Source: Xanthomonas sp. CFBP 8443
GTDB lineage: Bacteria > Pseudomonadota > Gammaproteobacteria > Xanthomonadales > Xanthomonadaceae
Assembly (NCBI RefSeq): GCF_025666195.1
Contig: NZ_CP102592.1
Location: forward strand, 2,604,001-2,668,000
DNA: 64,000 nt
Direction of reading: 5' to 3'
A model generated the notes under the pieces. That model had not been told where the DNA came from. It was given only the letters and a program-made list of their open reading frames with translations, and searched no databases. Position numbers and translations under genes: made by a program. Positions 1 through 9,149 of this stretch are shown in pieces (position 1 is the stretch's first letter; each line of letters begins with the position of its first letter).

Positions 1-25
1 GCCTTCGCTCATTGGCGCCGGCCGC

Positions 26-1108
26 TCAGACGTGATCGCGGAACGCGCGGTACAGGTCTTTCCAGTCGTCGCGTTCCTTCACCACGGTTTCCAGGTATTC
101 CTTCCACACCAGCGCGTCCTGCACCGGATCCTTGACGATGGCACCGATCATGCCGGCGGCCATGTCGCCCGGGCGCAGCACGCCATCGCCGAAGTGGCCG
201 GCCAGGGCCATGCCGTTGTTGATCACCGAAATGACCTCGGCGGTCGAAAGCGTGGCACTGGGACTCTTCAGCTTGGCCTTGCCGTCTTCGGTAACGCCGT
301 TACGCAGCTCGCGGAAAATCCGTACCACCCGCGCGACTTCCTGCAGTGCCGGCGGTTCGGCCGGCAGGTCCAGCGCCACACCCATTTCGGCCACGCGCTT
401 GACCACGATCGCCACTTCATCTTCCTCGCTGGAGGGCACCGGCAGGATCACCGTGTTGAAGCGGCGCTTGAGCGCGCTGGAAAGTTCGTTCACGCCCTTG
501 TCGCGGTTGTTGGCCGTGGCAATCACGCTGAAGCCGCGCACGGCCTGCACTTCACTGCCCAGTTCCGGCACGGGCAGGGTCTTTTCGGAAAGCACGGTGA
601 TAAGCGCATCCTGCACATCCGCCGGAATGCGGGTGAGTTCCTCGATGCGCGCGATCTTGCCCAGGCGCATGGCGTTCATCAGCGGGCTGGGCACCAGCGC
701 CTTCTCGCTGGGGCCGTGGGCCAACAACTGCGCGTAGTTCCAGCCGTAGCGGATCTGCTCTTCGCTGGTGCCGGCCGTGCCCTGCACCAGCAGGGTGGAA
801 TCGCCGCTGATGGCCGCGGTCATGTGCTCGGACACCCACGACTTGGCCGTGCCCGGCACCCCGAACAGCAACAGGGCGCGGTCGGTGGCGATGGTGGCCA
901 CGGCCACTTCCATCAGGCGACGCTCGCCGATGTACTTGGGGCTGACCACAAAGCCGTTTTCCAGCGTGCCGCCCAGTAGATAGGTCACCACCGCCCACGG
1001 CGAGAGCATCCAGTTGGCCGGGCGCTGGCGGGTGTCCTGGCGGCGCAGTTCTTCCAACTCTTCTGCGTATTGGTGTTCGGCGTGCTGGCGCAGGACGGCA
1101 GTGCTCAT
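26..1108 (-). CDS. MoxR-family AAA+ ATPase
   Basis: A 360-residue cytoplasmic AAA+ ATPase of the MoxR type. These proteins usually act as chaperone-like remodelling enzymes with a VWA-domain partner. Visible motifs are Walker A GVPGTAKS (residues 83-90), a Walker B-like stretch ending in IEEL in place of the usual DE pair, and a sensor-1 motif ATANNRDKG. The length is normal for the family. It is the third gene of a minus-strand operon, 27 bp after the DUF5691-type gene. The operon probably continues beyond the left edge, where a VWA protein would be expected from known family neighbourhoods. I am sure of the family; the substrate is unknown. Confidence 0.9.
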   Translation of the reverse strand: MSTAVLRQHAEHQYAEELEELRRQDTRQRPANWMLSPWAVVTYLLGGTLENGFVVSPKYIGERRLMEVAVATIATDRALLLFGVPGTAKSWVSEHMTAAISGDSTLLVQGTAGTSEEQIRYGWNYAQLLAHGPSEKALVPSPLMNAMRLGKIARIEELTRIPADVQDALITVLSEKTLPVPELGSEVQAVRGFSVIATANNRDKGVNELSSALKRRFNTVILPVPSSEEDEVAIVVKRVAEMGVALDLPAEPPALQEVARVVRIFRELRNGVTEDGKAKLKSPSATLSTAEVISVINNGMALAGHFGDGVLRPGDMAAGMIGAIVKDPVQDALVWKEYLETVVKERDDWKDLYRAFRDHV

Positions 1109-1135
1109 GTTGGCTCCAATGAAAGGTCGTGATGA

Positions 1136-2662
1136 TCAGAAAGCGGAATGCAGCGCCTGACGCAAGGCCAGAAGTTGGCGTGCCTGCTGCACGCAGTCGT
1201 GCATGGCCTCGGTGGCGTCGGCCCGTGCGTCGGCCACCTGCACGTGCGACAGCACGGAGGGGTGAAGCACGGCCAACAGTTCCAGCAGCGCGTCGCGCAG
1301 GGTGTAGTCGTAGCGCAGGGACTCTTCGCCAAACAGCGCGCCCAGCCCGGCAGCCAGCTGCTGCGAGTAAGTCGCGCTGAGCGTCTGGCCGAGGCCGGTG
1401 CTGTCCAACACTTCGCCGAACAGGCGTTTTTGTTGAAGTTCGGCCGCACTGGTGGGCCAGTGCCGTTCGCGTTGCGTCGGCGGGAGCATGGCCAGCAGAT
1501 CGCCCAGGCTCATGTGCCGCTGCTCCACACCAATGAGGGCTTCCACCCATTCTGGTTCGCTGGCGTCCACACGTTCCAGCCAGGCGCGCAACAGCGCGTC
1601 ATACCAGTCCGTGCTGCGAGCCCAGGCCAGCACCTGCGCTGGCGCTTTTTCCAGGGTATGGCACCACCAGGCCAACGGCAGCTGGCGCGCCAGCTGATAG
1701 AGCCACCAGGCACGCTCACCCAACATATCGTTGTTGGGGCGTTTGCCGTCGATGGCGGCTTCGGCCCATCCGGCATCAGCCGCCGAGGGAGCTTCCAGCT
1801 TCCAGGTCATACGACGCAGCAGCCCGCCGGGCTGGTGCTGCAGCAAGTTGAGTATTTGCGCCTGCACGTACTGTGCGTGCGGCGTGGGCGGCAGCCGAGC
1901 CAGCATCGGACCCACCAGCATGCGCACCTCGCGGCTGCGGTCCTTCAACAGCGGCTGCAGCAGCGGCGCGTCGGCCTCGCTCAGCTGCGGCTGCAGCGCA
2001 GCGACGAAGTCCACCCGTTCGCGCGCGGAAAGGTCTTTCAGCGTGCCCTGCAAGCGCGCGCGGGCGTCCTCGGCGTCGTGCGCACGCAGTTGCCGGAAGG
2101 CCAGCAGGCGCGCATCAAACGCGCCTTCGTTCCACACCTGCTCCAGGTCCGTCGGTGCCTCCGCTTCGCCCACTGCATCGGCCGCGTAGGCCCAGTCTGC
2201 ATTGCAGGCCGCGAGCCAGCGGCCGCGTACACCCAGCACCGGGCGCAGGCCGGGGCGCAACGCGCTCAGGCGGACACCGGCTTCCAACGCCTGCGGCAGC
2301 ACCGCCACTGGCAGGTGCCGGTTGTGTGCGGCCAACTGCAAGCAGGCCTCGTAACGGGCGCGCTTCATCCACGGCGACGGCTGTGCGCTGGTGAATAGCC
2401 CCTTCAACAGCGGTGCCCAGGCGTGGCCGGTGGGCAGCACCAGAGGATCGACTTCCGCAGGCGGCGGCAAAGCCACCGGCGCGGCCATGCGCAGGGCGGC
2501 GCGCCGGCAGGCGGCCAGGACGCCCACCTGTTGGCTGTAGCCCAGCGCGGCGTCTTCCTGCGTGGCCACGGCGGCGAGCACTTCGCCCAGCGCGCCTGCG
2601 GCGGGAATGGCCTGCGGGCGGTCTATGCCCAGCAGCGCCGGCTTCAACCATGCCTCGCTCAT
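1136..2662 (-). CDS. DUF5691-type helical repeat protein
   Basis: A 508-residue protein with no catalytic motif I recognise. It is rich in Leu, Ala and Trp and built from helical segments reminiscent of HEAT repeats. Its size and its position between a SWIM zinc-finger gene and a MoxR ATPase match the DUF5691 family. The frame is open further upstream, but the ATG at 2662 overlaps the stop of the SWIM gene (ATGA), which fixes the likely start and implies translational coupling. It is probably a scaffold or substrate adaptor for the MoxR ATPase (inference from context). The family call rests on context plus general character, not a diagnostic motif. Confidence 0.72.
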   Translation of the reverse strand: MSEAWLKPALLGIDRPQAIPAAGALGEVLAAVATQEDAALGYSQQVGVLAACRRAALRMAAPVALPPPAEVDPLVLPTGHAWAPLLKGLFTSAQPSPWMKRARYEACLQLAAHNRHLPVAVLPQALEAGVRLSALRPGLRPVLGVRGRWLAACNADWAYAADAVGEAEAPTDLEQVWNEGAFDARLLAFRQLRAHDAEDARARLQGTLKDLSARERVDFVAALQPQLSEADAPLLQPLLKDRSREVRMLVGPMLARLPPTPHAQYVQAQILNLLQHQPGGLLRRMTWKLEAPSAADAGWAEAAIDGKRPNNDMLGERAWWLYQLARQLPLAWWCHTLEKAPAQVLAWARSTDWYDALLRAWLERVDASEPEWVEALIGVEQRHMSLGDLLAMLPPTQRERHWPTSAAELQQKRLFGEVLDSTGLGQTLSATYSQQLAAGLGALFGEESLRYDYTLRDALLELLAVLHPSVLSHVQVADARADATEAMHDCVQQARQLLALRQALHSAF

Positions 2663-4002
2663 GCCCCGCTCCTTTCCCAGCGCTCGCCCGTCGCGTTCCA
2701 TGCGGTCAGTGGCAGCAGTGCCTGGCCGTCCCACTCGCCCATCAGGCACAGCGGGTGGCCACCGGCAAACGCCATCAGCGCCCAGCCCTGCATCGTCGGA
2801 AGCCGAAGCGGTAAAGTGCCTTCGGCGTGCTGCACCCAGGCGTTGCGGCCATCATGTGCCACATGCGCCTCACCAAGGCGCATGGGCACCTGTGGCAGCC
2901 ATGGGTTGATGGCGTACGCCTGCGCGGCGGCGTCCAGCGTATCTTCGCGCGGCGGCGCCGTACCGGCGTCCAGACCCGCTTCCATCTCGCCCGGCACCGC
3001 GCGCAGCGGTACCGTGCCCGCGTGAAAATGCAGACTGCCCGCATGAACATGGCCGTTGCGCCAATGCTGCTCCCAACCGCGCCCACCGTGGCTGTAGTCC
3101 TGCAGCAGTGCGGCCCGCCCGCTTTCCAGGCCATGCAGCCACACGCGGCGCTCCACCAAGTTGCCTGGCTGTTCAATCACATGTTGACCCTGCACGTGCC
3201 AGCGATCGCGCACGGTCTCGCCCTCTCGCTGCACCGCGTCGCGCTCCATCGGCCAACCCAGCGCAGTGCGCAGGTCGCCCTGGCGCGCTGCGCTGAAGGT
3301 GTCCATGCGGGGCACCGCCTGGGTGAGCAGCTGCAACAGCCCCAGGCACTCGCCAAGTTCGGCCAGCTGGGCAAGGTCGCGTCCGCCCTCGCCCAGCGCG
3401 CGTTCCAGCCGGCTGGCCAGTCCCGGGGCCTGGGCATCCACCATGCGTGCCATCATGCGCTGCGCTTCCTGCTCGAAGCCCGCGCCCAGGTTGGCCAGCC
3501 CCTGGCGGAACTGGTCGGCCACCCAGCGCTGCAGTTCTGCCGCACCGGTTTCCATGCGCGACCAGCGCGCCTGTTCGCGCTTGGCGGCAGCGGCGGCCTG
3601 CACCTGCGGATCCGGCGGAGACACGCTGGCGGCGGCCTCCTCCTTCCGGACCGCACGGGCGCGACGGCCCTGCATCCACTCCTCCACCCAGGCTGGGCGC
3701 GCACTTGGCACGCAGCGCGGACTGCCGGCGGCATATAGCAGCAGCAATGCCAGGCCATGCTTGCAAGGAAACTTGCGGCTGGGGCACGAGCAGCGGCTCA
3801 CCAGCGTGGTCAGCTCCACTTGGGTCTGGTATGGATTGGCGCCGCTGCCTTGGCATTCGCCCCACAGGACTTCGGCGTCGGCACCGAGCAGGCTCCACTT
3901 TCCATCTGTGGCCAGACCACCGGCCGCCTTGCTTGACGATGCATCAGGCGCAAGCGCGAGCACCTGCTCGCGCGTGAGTCGCACTTCCATATCCGTACTC
4001 AC
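2659..4002 (-). CDS. SWIM zinc finger domain protein
   Basis: A 447-residue protein carrying a SWIM zinc finger: C71, C73, C80 and H82 in the CxCx(n)CxH pattern (CSCPSRKFPCKH). SWIM fingers bind nucleic acid or protein partners. The rest is helical and Ala/Arg-rich without enzymatic motifs. The start used is GTG at 4002; an in-frame ATG lies at 3990, and neither has a clear Shine-Dalgarno sequence. It is the first gene of the SWIM-DUF5691-MoxR operon and overlaps the next gene by ATGA. This gene trio recurs in bacteria and has been discussed as an NTP-dependent conflict or stress module. The exact role is unknown. Confidence 0.85.
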   Translation of the reverse strand: MSTDMEVRLTREQVLALAPDASSSKAAGGLATDGKWSLLGADAEVLWGECQGSGANPYQTQVELTTLVSRCSCPSRKFPCKHGLALLLLYAAGSPRCVPSARPAWVEEWMQGRRARAVRKEEAAASVSPPDPQVQAAAAAKREQARWSRMETGAAELQRWVADQFRQGLANLGAGFEQEAQRMMARMVDAQAPGLASRLERALGEGGRDLAQLAELGECLGLLQLLTQAVPRMDTFSAARQGDLRTALGWPMERDAVQREGETVRDRWHVQGQHVIEQPGNLVERRVWLHGLESGRAALLQDYSHGGRGWEQHWRNGHVHAGSLHFHAGTVPLRAVPGEMEAGLDAGTAPPREDTLDAAAQAYAINPWLPQVPMRLGEAHVAHDGRNAWVQHAEGTLPLRLPTMQGWALMAFAGGHPLCLMGEWDGQALLPLTAWNATGERWERSGA

Positions 4003-4110
4003 ATCAGATTGGGAGAATGATAGCCGAGGTCGGATACAGCTGCAGGACTCATGGTTGCTAGGGTATTGGTGACGACGCCCCTCGTTGAGTAGATAGAGCC
4101 GAAACCCGAC

Positions 4111-7100
4111 CTAAACTCCAACGCCTCTTCCCGCGCGCCAGCGCGGCAGGCGCAGCCGCACGACCGTGCCCTCCGCCGGCCTGGATGTCACCGATAGCGT
4201 TGCCCCCAAAAGTCTCGCCCGTTCGCGCATGCCGGTCAGTCCCCAGTGGCCATCCCGGTTGCCGCGTTTCAGGAGTCTTGCTTCGATCCCGCAACCGTCG
4301 TCCTGGACCTCCACCAGGACGCCAAGCCATCCACCGGTCACGCGGACGCGGAGATGCCTGGAGCCGGCATGGCGCACCGCGTTGGCGACCGCCTCGCGCA
4401 CTATTCGATACACCTCGTCCTGCTCCGGTGCATGCCAGCGGACCGGCCTGCCCCGCGTACTGAATTCGTAGGCGAAATCCGGCGGCATGTCGAGTGTCTT
4501 CGGCAGGTCGCGGAGGGCCGCTTCCAGGTCCTGGGGCTCCGCCCCTTGCTGCCGCAGGTCGCGGATACGGTCACGGCCTTCCACCAGCCCGGCATTGGCT
4601 TCCCGTACCGCGCGGGAAAGCCCGGCCTTGGCCGCTTCGCCGTCGCCGCGTTCGAGCCGCCCGCGCGCGGCATCCACCAGGAACACCAGCGCCTGCATGG
4701 ATTGCAGCAGCGTATCGTGCAGATCGCGTGCGATACGTTCGCGCTCGCCGATACGCGCACGGTACGCCCGCTGCAGGCCCTCACGCGCGATAGCCACACG
4801 CCATCGCACCAGCCACCAGACCAGCAGCAGCGTGACCACCAGGCAGGCCAGTGCGAACCACCATGTTTGCCAGAACGCCGGCAACACTTGGAAAGTAAAC
4901 GCCGCTTCCCGTCCGGACCACGGTTGTGCCCCGTCGCCGGCCATGAGCCGGAACCGATAGGTGCCCGGGGCCAGGCGGCTGTACAACGCCTGGCGTCGAG
5001 CGCCGGCGTCATGCCAATCATCGTCCAGTCCATCCAGACGATAGCGGAACCGGGCTTGTTCGGGCCTGCGCAGGAAGGGCGCCGTGTAACCGATCCGCAG
5101 GTCACGACTACCGGCCGGCAGGGTCAGCGGCGATGCGAGCGGTAGAGTCTTTTCATCGACGTGCACGGCCAGCACGACGGGCGCAGCACCTGGACTCGCA
5201 TTGCCGTGCTGGAGCTGCCGCGGATCGATCCAATGGACGCCGCGACTGGTCGCGAACCATACCCGACCCTGGCCGTCGGCCACTGCGACCGGCGAGGCTC
5301 CACTCTGCTCTGCTGCGCCCCGCAGGCCATCCAGCACCCCGAAGCGCTCGAAGGCGACCCGATAGGACGGCCGCAGGCGCCAGCGTGCCATCTCGCCAGC
5401 GGGCACCCGGGTGATGCCGGGGCGCCCGATGAACCAAGCCTCGCCATTGGCCAGCATGACCATGCCGGCTGTGCGTTCGAACGTTTCGCCATCGCGTCCG
5501 AGCAGGCGCTGGAAGCGCTCGCCGATGCGCGCCGCCACGCCCTGCACGCCACCGATCCAGAGCTCGCCCTCCCAGGCACGCAGCACCGCGATGCGACCGA
5601 CACCCGGCCCATCTTCATCGAAATCGCGGTGTACGCCATGCTCGAACACCCGGATCGTCTGTCCCGCATCGGACCAGATCCGGCCCTGCGCGTCCTCCGC
5701 CAGCGCCCGCGGCGCGGTGCCCGGTGCCATGCCGTACCTGGCGTTCTGTGCTTCCCACCTTCCCTCGTGGAACCGCAGCAATCCGCCATTGACCTTGCTC
5801 AGCCACAGGCCACCTTGGTGGTCGCTGGCCATCGTCACGATCCTGCCGCCACCGGCGACCTCCGGCGGCAGCGGAACAGGCCGAAGCCCTGCCCCGTCGG
5901 CGCGCCACAACCCGCCGTTCGCGTCCCCGACCCAAAGGTTTCCGGCGCCGTCGCGATGCAGTGCGGTCACGCCGTCATCCGCGCCCCGGACTTCCTGCAC
6001 AAGCGCACCGCTGGCGCGGTCGGCATCCGGAGTGACGCGCATCGGTCCCTGGTCGGGATTGCCCGCCCAGATGCGGCCCGCGCGATCCGCCTCTATCGAA
6101 AATGCCTGCTCGCGCCGCGGTAGGCGGATCGCGGCCAGCGCGTTCCCACGGAAACGATCCAGGCCATTGGCCGTGCCGGCCCAGAGGTTGCCCTCCCGAT
6201 CCTCGAACAGCGTCCACACCACCTCGGAGCTCAATCCCTGCGCGGTGCCGAAGTGTTCCGGCGACGGCGCGGGATGGGCCTTGTCCGGCGCATGCAGCTT
6301 GGCGGGATCGCGTACGCGCGCGATTCCATCCGCGGTGGCGAGCCACATCACGCCGTCGCGGTCGAAGCGAAGGCCGGCGCCCTTGACATCCGGTGCGAGC
6401 CAGCTGGCCGTAACCCCGGCGTGTCCGGGCAGCGGCATCGCCTGCGCAAGCGGACGTACGCCCCATTCGTCCGCCGCCCACAGCGTGCCGTTCGGCGCCT
6501 GGTCGAAAAAAGGAGTCTCGATGGACTGCGGCATGCGCTGGAACTGCGTCGCGCCGGGCGCCAGGTGCGCGATACCGTGTTGCGCTCCATCCGAAAAGGC
6601 GACCCATACGCCCTTCTCGCGGTCGACGAACAAGCGCCGCGGCGACCACGCCGGATCGAAGTCCATAGCCGCAGAGGTCTTCCATGTATCCGTGGCCAGG
6701 TCCAGATACACGATCGTGCCGGACGTGGCTGCCCACAGCCGCCCAGTCGCGTCCCGTCCAAACCCGATCACCGAACCGATGGGGACATCGTCGCGTTGAT
6801 ACGGGTAGTTCGCCGGGCGTGGTCCGGCCATGCGGCTCATGCCGCCGCTGACATAGCCGATCCAGATGCTGCCGTCCTCGTCGGCGAACAGGTTGAGGAT
6901 GTCGTCATCGACCATGGCCTCGCCTGCGATCCGGGTAATCCGCTCGAAGCGCAGCCCATCGAACCGGTACAGGCCTTGGCGCGATCCTAGCCAGAGGAAT
7001 CCATCCGGCGTCTGCGCGATCGACATGATTTGCGCCGGCGCCCCCCGGTCGGGAGTCCATCGGTCATGCCGCAGCTGCGACAAGGCGCGATCGGGAGCAA

Positions 7101-7224
7101 GGGCTTGCGCCGTGGCGCACAAGCCGAGCAGCAGCAAGGCGAAGCCAGCATGCAGGAGACGGCGCGCACCACCGCCCGGCTCGCCAAACCAGAAGGACGG
7201 CACAACGGGGACCAGAGGGGCCAT
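4111..7224 (-). CDS. Propeller-sensor histidine kinase (two-component regulator propeller / Y_Y_Y type)
   Basis: About 1037 residues. A hydrophobic N-terminal export segment is followed by a large periplasmic region of two-component-regulator propeller repeats (recurrent 'FLWLGSRQGLYRFDG'-type units). Next come a Y_Y_Y domain (around residue 720-785), one membrane helix (around 791-815), a HisKA_3 dimerisation box with phospho-acceptor His in ERIARDLHDT (around 833), and a HATPase_c domain with an N box (EAVANAVRH) and G box (DDGCGI). The open frame runs on to 7668 antisense to the cupin gene. I take the ATG at 7224 because the export signal follows it at once. The cognate regulator is almost certainly the NarL-type gene at 9150-9773. 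The ligand is unknown; the family often senses carbohydrates or aromatic compounds. Confidence 0.88.
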   Translation of the reverse strand: MAPLVPVVPSFWFGEPGGGARRLLHAGFALLLLGLCATAQALAPDRALSQLRHDRWTPDRGAPAQIMSIAQTPDGFLWLGSRQGLYRFDGLRFERITRIAGEAMVDDDILNLFADEDGSIWIGYVSGGMSRMAGPRPANYPYQRDDVPIGSVIGFGRDATGRLWAATSGTIVYLDLATDTWKTSAAMDFDPAWSPRRLFVDREKGVWVAFSDGAQHGIAHLAPGATQFQRMPQSIETPFFDQAPNGTLWAADEWGVRPLAQAMPLPGHAGVTASWLAPDVKGAGLRFDRDGVMWLATADGIARVRDPAKLHAPDKAHPAPSPEHFGTAQGLSSEVVWTLFEDREGNLWAGTANGLDRFRGNALAAIRLPRREQAFSIEADRAGRIWAGNPDQGPMRVTPDADRASGALVQEVRGADDGVTALHRDGAGNLWVGDANGGLWRADGAGLRPVPLPPEVAGGGRIVTMASDHQGGLWLSKVNGGLLRFHEGRWEAQNARYGMAPGTAPRALAEDAQGRIWSDAGQTIRVFEHGVHRDFDEDGPGVGRIAVLRAWEGELWIGGVQGVAARIGERFQRLLGRDGETFERTAGMVMLANGEAWFIGRPGITRVPAGEMARWRLRPSYRVAFERFGVLDGLRGAAEQSGASPVAVADGQGRVWFATSRGVHWIDPRQLQHGNASPGAAPVVLAVHVDEKTLPLASPLTLPAGSRDLRIGYTAPFLRRPEQARFRYRLDGLDDDWHDAGARRQALYSRLAPGTYRFRLMAGDGAQPWSGREAAFTFQVLPAFWQTWWFALACLVVTLLLVWWLVRWRVAIAREGLQRAYRARIGERERIARDLHDTLLQSMQALVFLVDAARGRLERGDGEAAKAGLSRAVREANAGLVEGRDRIRDLRQQGAEPQDLEAALRDLPKTLDMPPDFAYEFSTRGRPVRWHAPEQDEVYRIVREAVANAVRHAGSRHLRVRVTGGWLGVLVEVQDDGCGIEARLLKRGNRDGHWGLTGMRERARLLGATLSVTSRPAEGTVVRLRLPRWRAGRGVGV

Positions 7225-7568
7225 TGGGGGTGACGCAATCAGAGGGATGTGTGCCCGGCGATCTCCCCCGCCGGGATGGACTTCAGGAGTATGGCGCAGC
7301 GGGTGAGGTGCTGCATCCGGGTGATCGCAGGAGATCGGCGAACGCGGCCAACGCGGAATCCCCCAAATGGAGGACGGACGACCAACCGTTTCCCGCGATG
7401 TCGCCCTGCGGCGATCGGCCGATGCTGGTGTCGTGGAGGCCACGTCGCACGCCGGAGAAGCCTGCCATGGATTCGCTGCGGCCAATCCAGGCGTCTGCGT
7501 GTACTTGCAACCCGCGTCGCCAATGCCGGACGCAGAGAAGCCAAACCTCACCGATAGGACGATCCAAG
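7225..7568. promoter_or_regulatory. Intergenic region between kinase and cupin genes
   Basis: A 344-bp divergent intergenic region serving both the kinase (minus) and the cupin (plus). It holds no convincing gene. Its right half (7360-7483) is a diverged copy of the region upstream of the isochorismatase-like gene and is listed separately. No clear sigma-70 boxes stand out. Confidence 0.6.
7360..7483 (+). repeat. Duplicated promoter/start region, copy 1
   Basis: It begins CCCCCAAATGGAGGACG and ends ATGGATTCGCTGCGGCC. It matches 9843-9964 from end to end with only a 2-nt length difference and roughly 75-80% identity by eye. The copied segment includes a GGAG ribosome-binding site and an ATG at 7467 followed by codons for MDSLRP. 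In this copy that ATG reads in frame into the cupin gene 34 codons later. It is probably a shared regulator target. Confidence 0.8.
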
Positions 7569-8060
7569 ATGAACAAGCCGATGATTGCTTTGCTGGTTGC
7601 TCTGGCAGTGGATGCACATGCGCAGCAGACGAGCGTTCCGACCTTCTCGGACAACTATGCGAAGACACCCAGCGAACTCGCTGCCATTTCCCCCACGGGC
7701 GGCGCAGGCGGCTCTGGCAATGCGAACGTGCAGGTAGTCACCATCCTCGGCGATCCATCACAGCCTGGCCCTTACAGCCAACTGCTTCGTGTTGCCCCGC
7801 ATGCTTCCATTCCCGCGCATCATCATGCGGGTGACCGCGCTGGGACAGTCTTGTCGGGCACGTGGCACTTCGGTTTCGGACAGAAGTTCGACCCAGGCAA
7901 GCTCAAGACACTGACGGCCGGTTCGGTCTACACCGAGCCGGCAAATGCCGCCCATTTCGCGCAGACCGGTGACGAGGCGGTCACTGTGCTCATCACCGGT
8001 TTTGGGCCGACGGACACGGTCTACGAGAATCCGGCGGAGACTCCGACAGCCAAGCATTGA
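7569..8060 (+). CDS. Exported cupin-domain protein
   Basis: A 163-residue cupin with an N-terminal signal peptide (MNKPMIALL..., predicted cleavage after AHA). The cupin metal motif is visible as HHHAGDRAGTVLSGTW and a second motif around YTEPANAAHF, so one metal-binding barrel is likely in the periplasm. The frame is open upstream. The ATG at 7569 gives a clean signal peptide, while an upstream ATG at 7467 has a better GGAG site but would bury that signal behind 34 extra residues. The gene lies between the genes of a two-component system and is probably one of its targets. The enzymatic activity, if any, is not identifiable. Confidence 0.85.
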   Translation: MNKPMIALLVALAVDAHAQQTSVPTFSDNYAKTPSELAAISPTGGAGGSGNANVQVVTILGDPSQPGPYSQLLRVAPHASIPAHHHAGDRAGTVLSGTWHFGFGQKFDPGKLKTLTAGSVYTEPANAAHFAQTGDEAVTVLITGFGPTDTVYENPAETPTAKH

Positions 8061-8178
8061 GTCCGTCCGTCGGGTACCTGGAGAGGCCGCGCTCGACGTC
8101 GCGGTGCTGCAATGCAAAGCTTCATGAGCCACCGCGATTCAAAGAAAAACGTCTGTCAAACCTCTGGAGGAGATTTCC

Positions 8179-8973
8179 ATGCAGATCGACCTGAACAACA
8201 GGACCGCCATCGTCACGGGTTCGACGGCCGGCATCGGACTTGCCATCGCCAATGGCCTGGCCGCTGCTGGCGCCCGAGTGGTTGTCACTGGGCGCACCCA
8301 GCAGCGCGTGGACGCCGCGATCGCTGCCATTGCCAGCAACGTTCCCCATGCCAAGGTGTCGGGTGTCGCCGCCGACCTGGGGACAAGCAAGGGCGCACAG
8401 GAACTGATTGCCGCCGTATCGGCGACGGACATCCTTGTCAATAGCCTCGGGATCTTCGAACCGAAGGCGTTCTTCGATATTCCTGACGAAGATTGGATGC
8501 GATTCTTCGAAGTGAATGTTCTGAGCGGCATTCGCCTTGCCAGGCATTACGCTCCAGAAATGGCCCGGCGTGGCTGGGGCCGCATCCAATTCATCTCGAG
8601 CGAATCAGGCGTACAGATCCCTGCGGAGATGGTGCACTACGGCACAACCAAAACCGCACAGCTCGCCGTGTCGCGCGGCCTCGCCGAATCGCTGGCCGGC
8701 ACGGGGGTCACTGTCAATGCCATCTTGCCGGGTCCCACCAGATCCGAAGGTGTTGGCGATTTCTTTGGGAAAATCGCCGTGGAGAAGGGAATTTCGCAGG
8801 CGGAGGTCGAACGCGACTTCATTGCCACGCACAGGCCGACCTCCTTGATTGGACGCCTCGCAACGGTCGATGAAGTCGCCAATCTCAGCGTCTATCTCGC
8901 CTCGGAGCAGGCCTCGGCCACTACCGGCGCGGCCGTACGCGTGGATGGCGGCGTGGTGCGCTCCGTCGTCTGA
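8179..8973 (+). CDS. SDR-family oxidoreductase
   Basis: A 264-residue classical short-chain dehydrogenase/reductase. It has the nucleotide motif TGSTAGIG (residues 13-20), the structural NxLG stretch (VNSLG), a catalytic Ser in the FISSESG region (around 140-141), and Y154/K158 of the YxxxK motif. A strong GGAGGA site lies 8 nt upstream of the ATG. The SDR probably uses NAD(P)H on a small alcohol or ketone. It follows the cupin gene by 118 bp inside the two-component-system neighbourhood. The substrate cannot be told from the sequence. Confidence 0.92.
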   Translation: MQIDLNNRTAIVTGSTAGIGLAIANGLAAAGARVVVTGRTQQRVDAAIAAIASNVPHAKVSGVAADLGTSKGAQELIAAVSATDILVNSLGIFEPKAFFDIPDEDWMRFFEVNVLSGIRLARHYAPEMARRGWGRIQFISSESGVQIPAEMVHYGTTKTAQLAVSRGLAESLAGTGVTVNAILPGPTRSEGVGDFFGKIAVEKGISQAEVERDFIATHRPTSLIGRLATVDEVANLSVYLASEQASATTGAAVRVDGGVVRSVV

Positions 8974-9149
8974 ACTGGCGGGAGACTGCGCTGGTGCCGC
9001 AGCGCTGGCCGATCTGGGTCACGCTGCCGCCAATCGCCATCGACCAAGGCCAGAAAGCCCCGCCGTCCATCGGCATCCTGCGCTCGGCGACGTGGAACCA
9101 CCTTGAGACACAGGCTGCGGTCGCCCTCGTAGCGCATACGGGGCGACGT

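Noticed and set aside
7225..7668. N-terminal extension of the propeller kinase
   Set aside because: It is antisense to the cupin gene and lies before a clear export signal at 7224.
8974..9149. Small gene between SDR and response regulator
   Set aside because: Both strands are open here but no segment has a ribosome-binding site, recognisable motif or credible composition.
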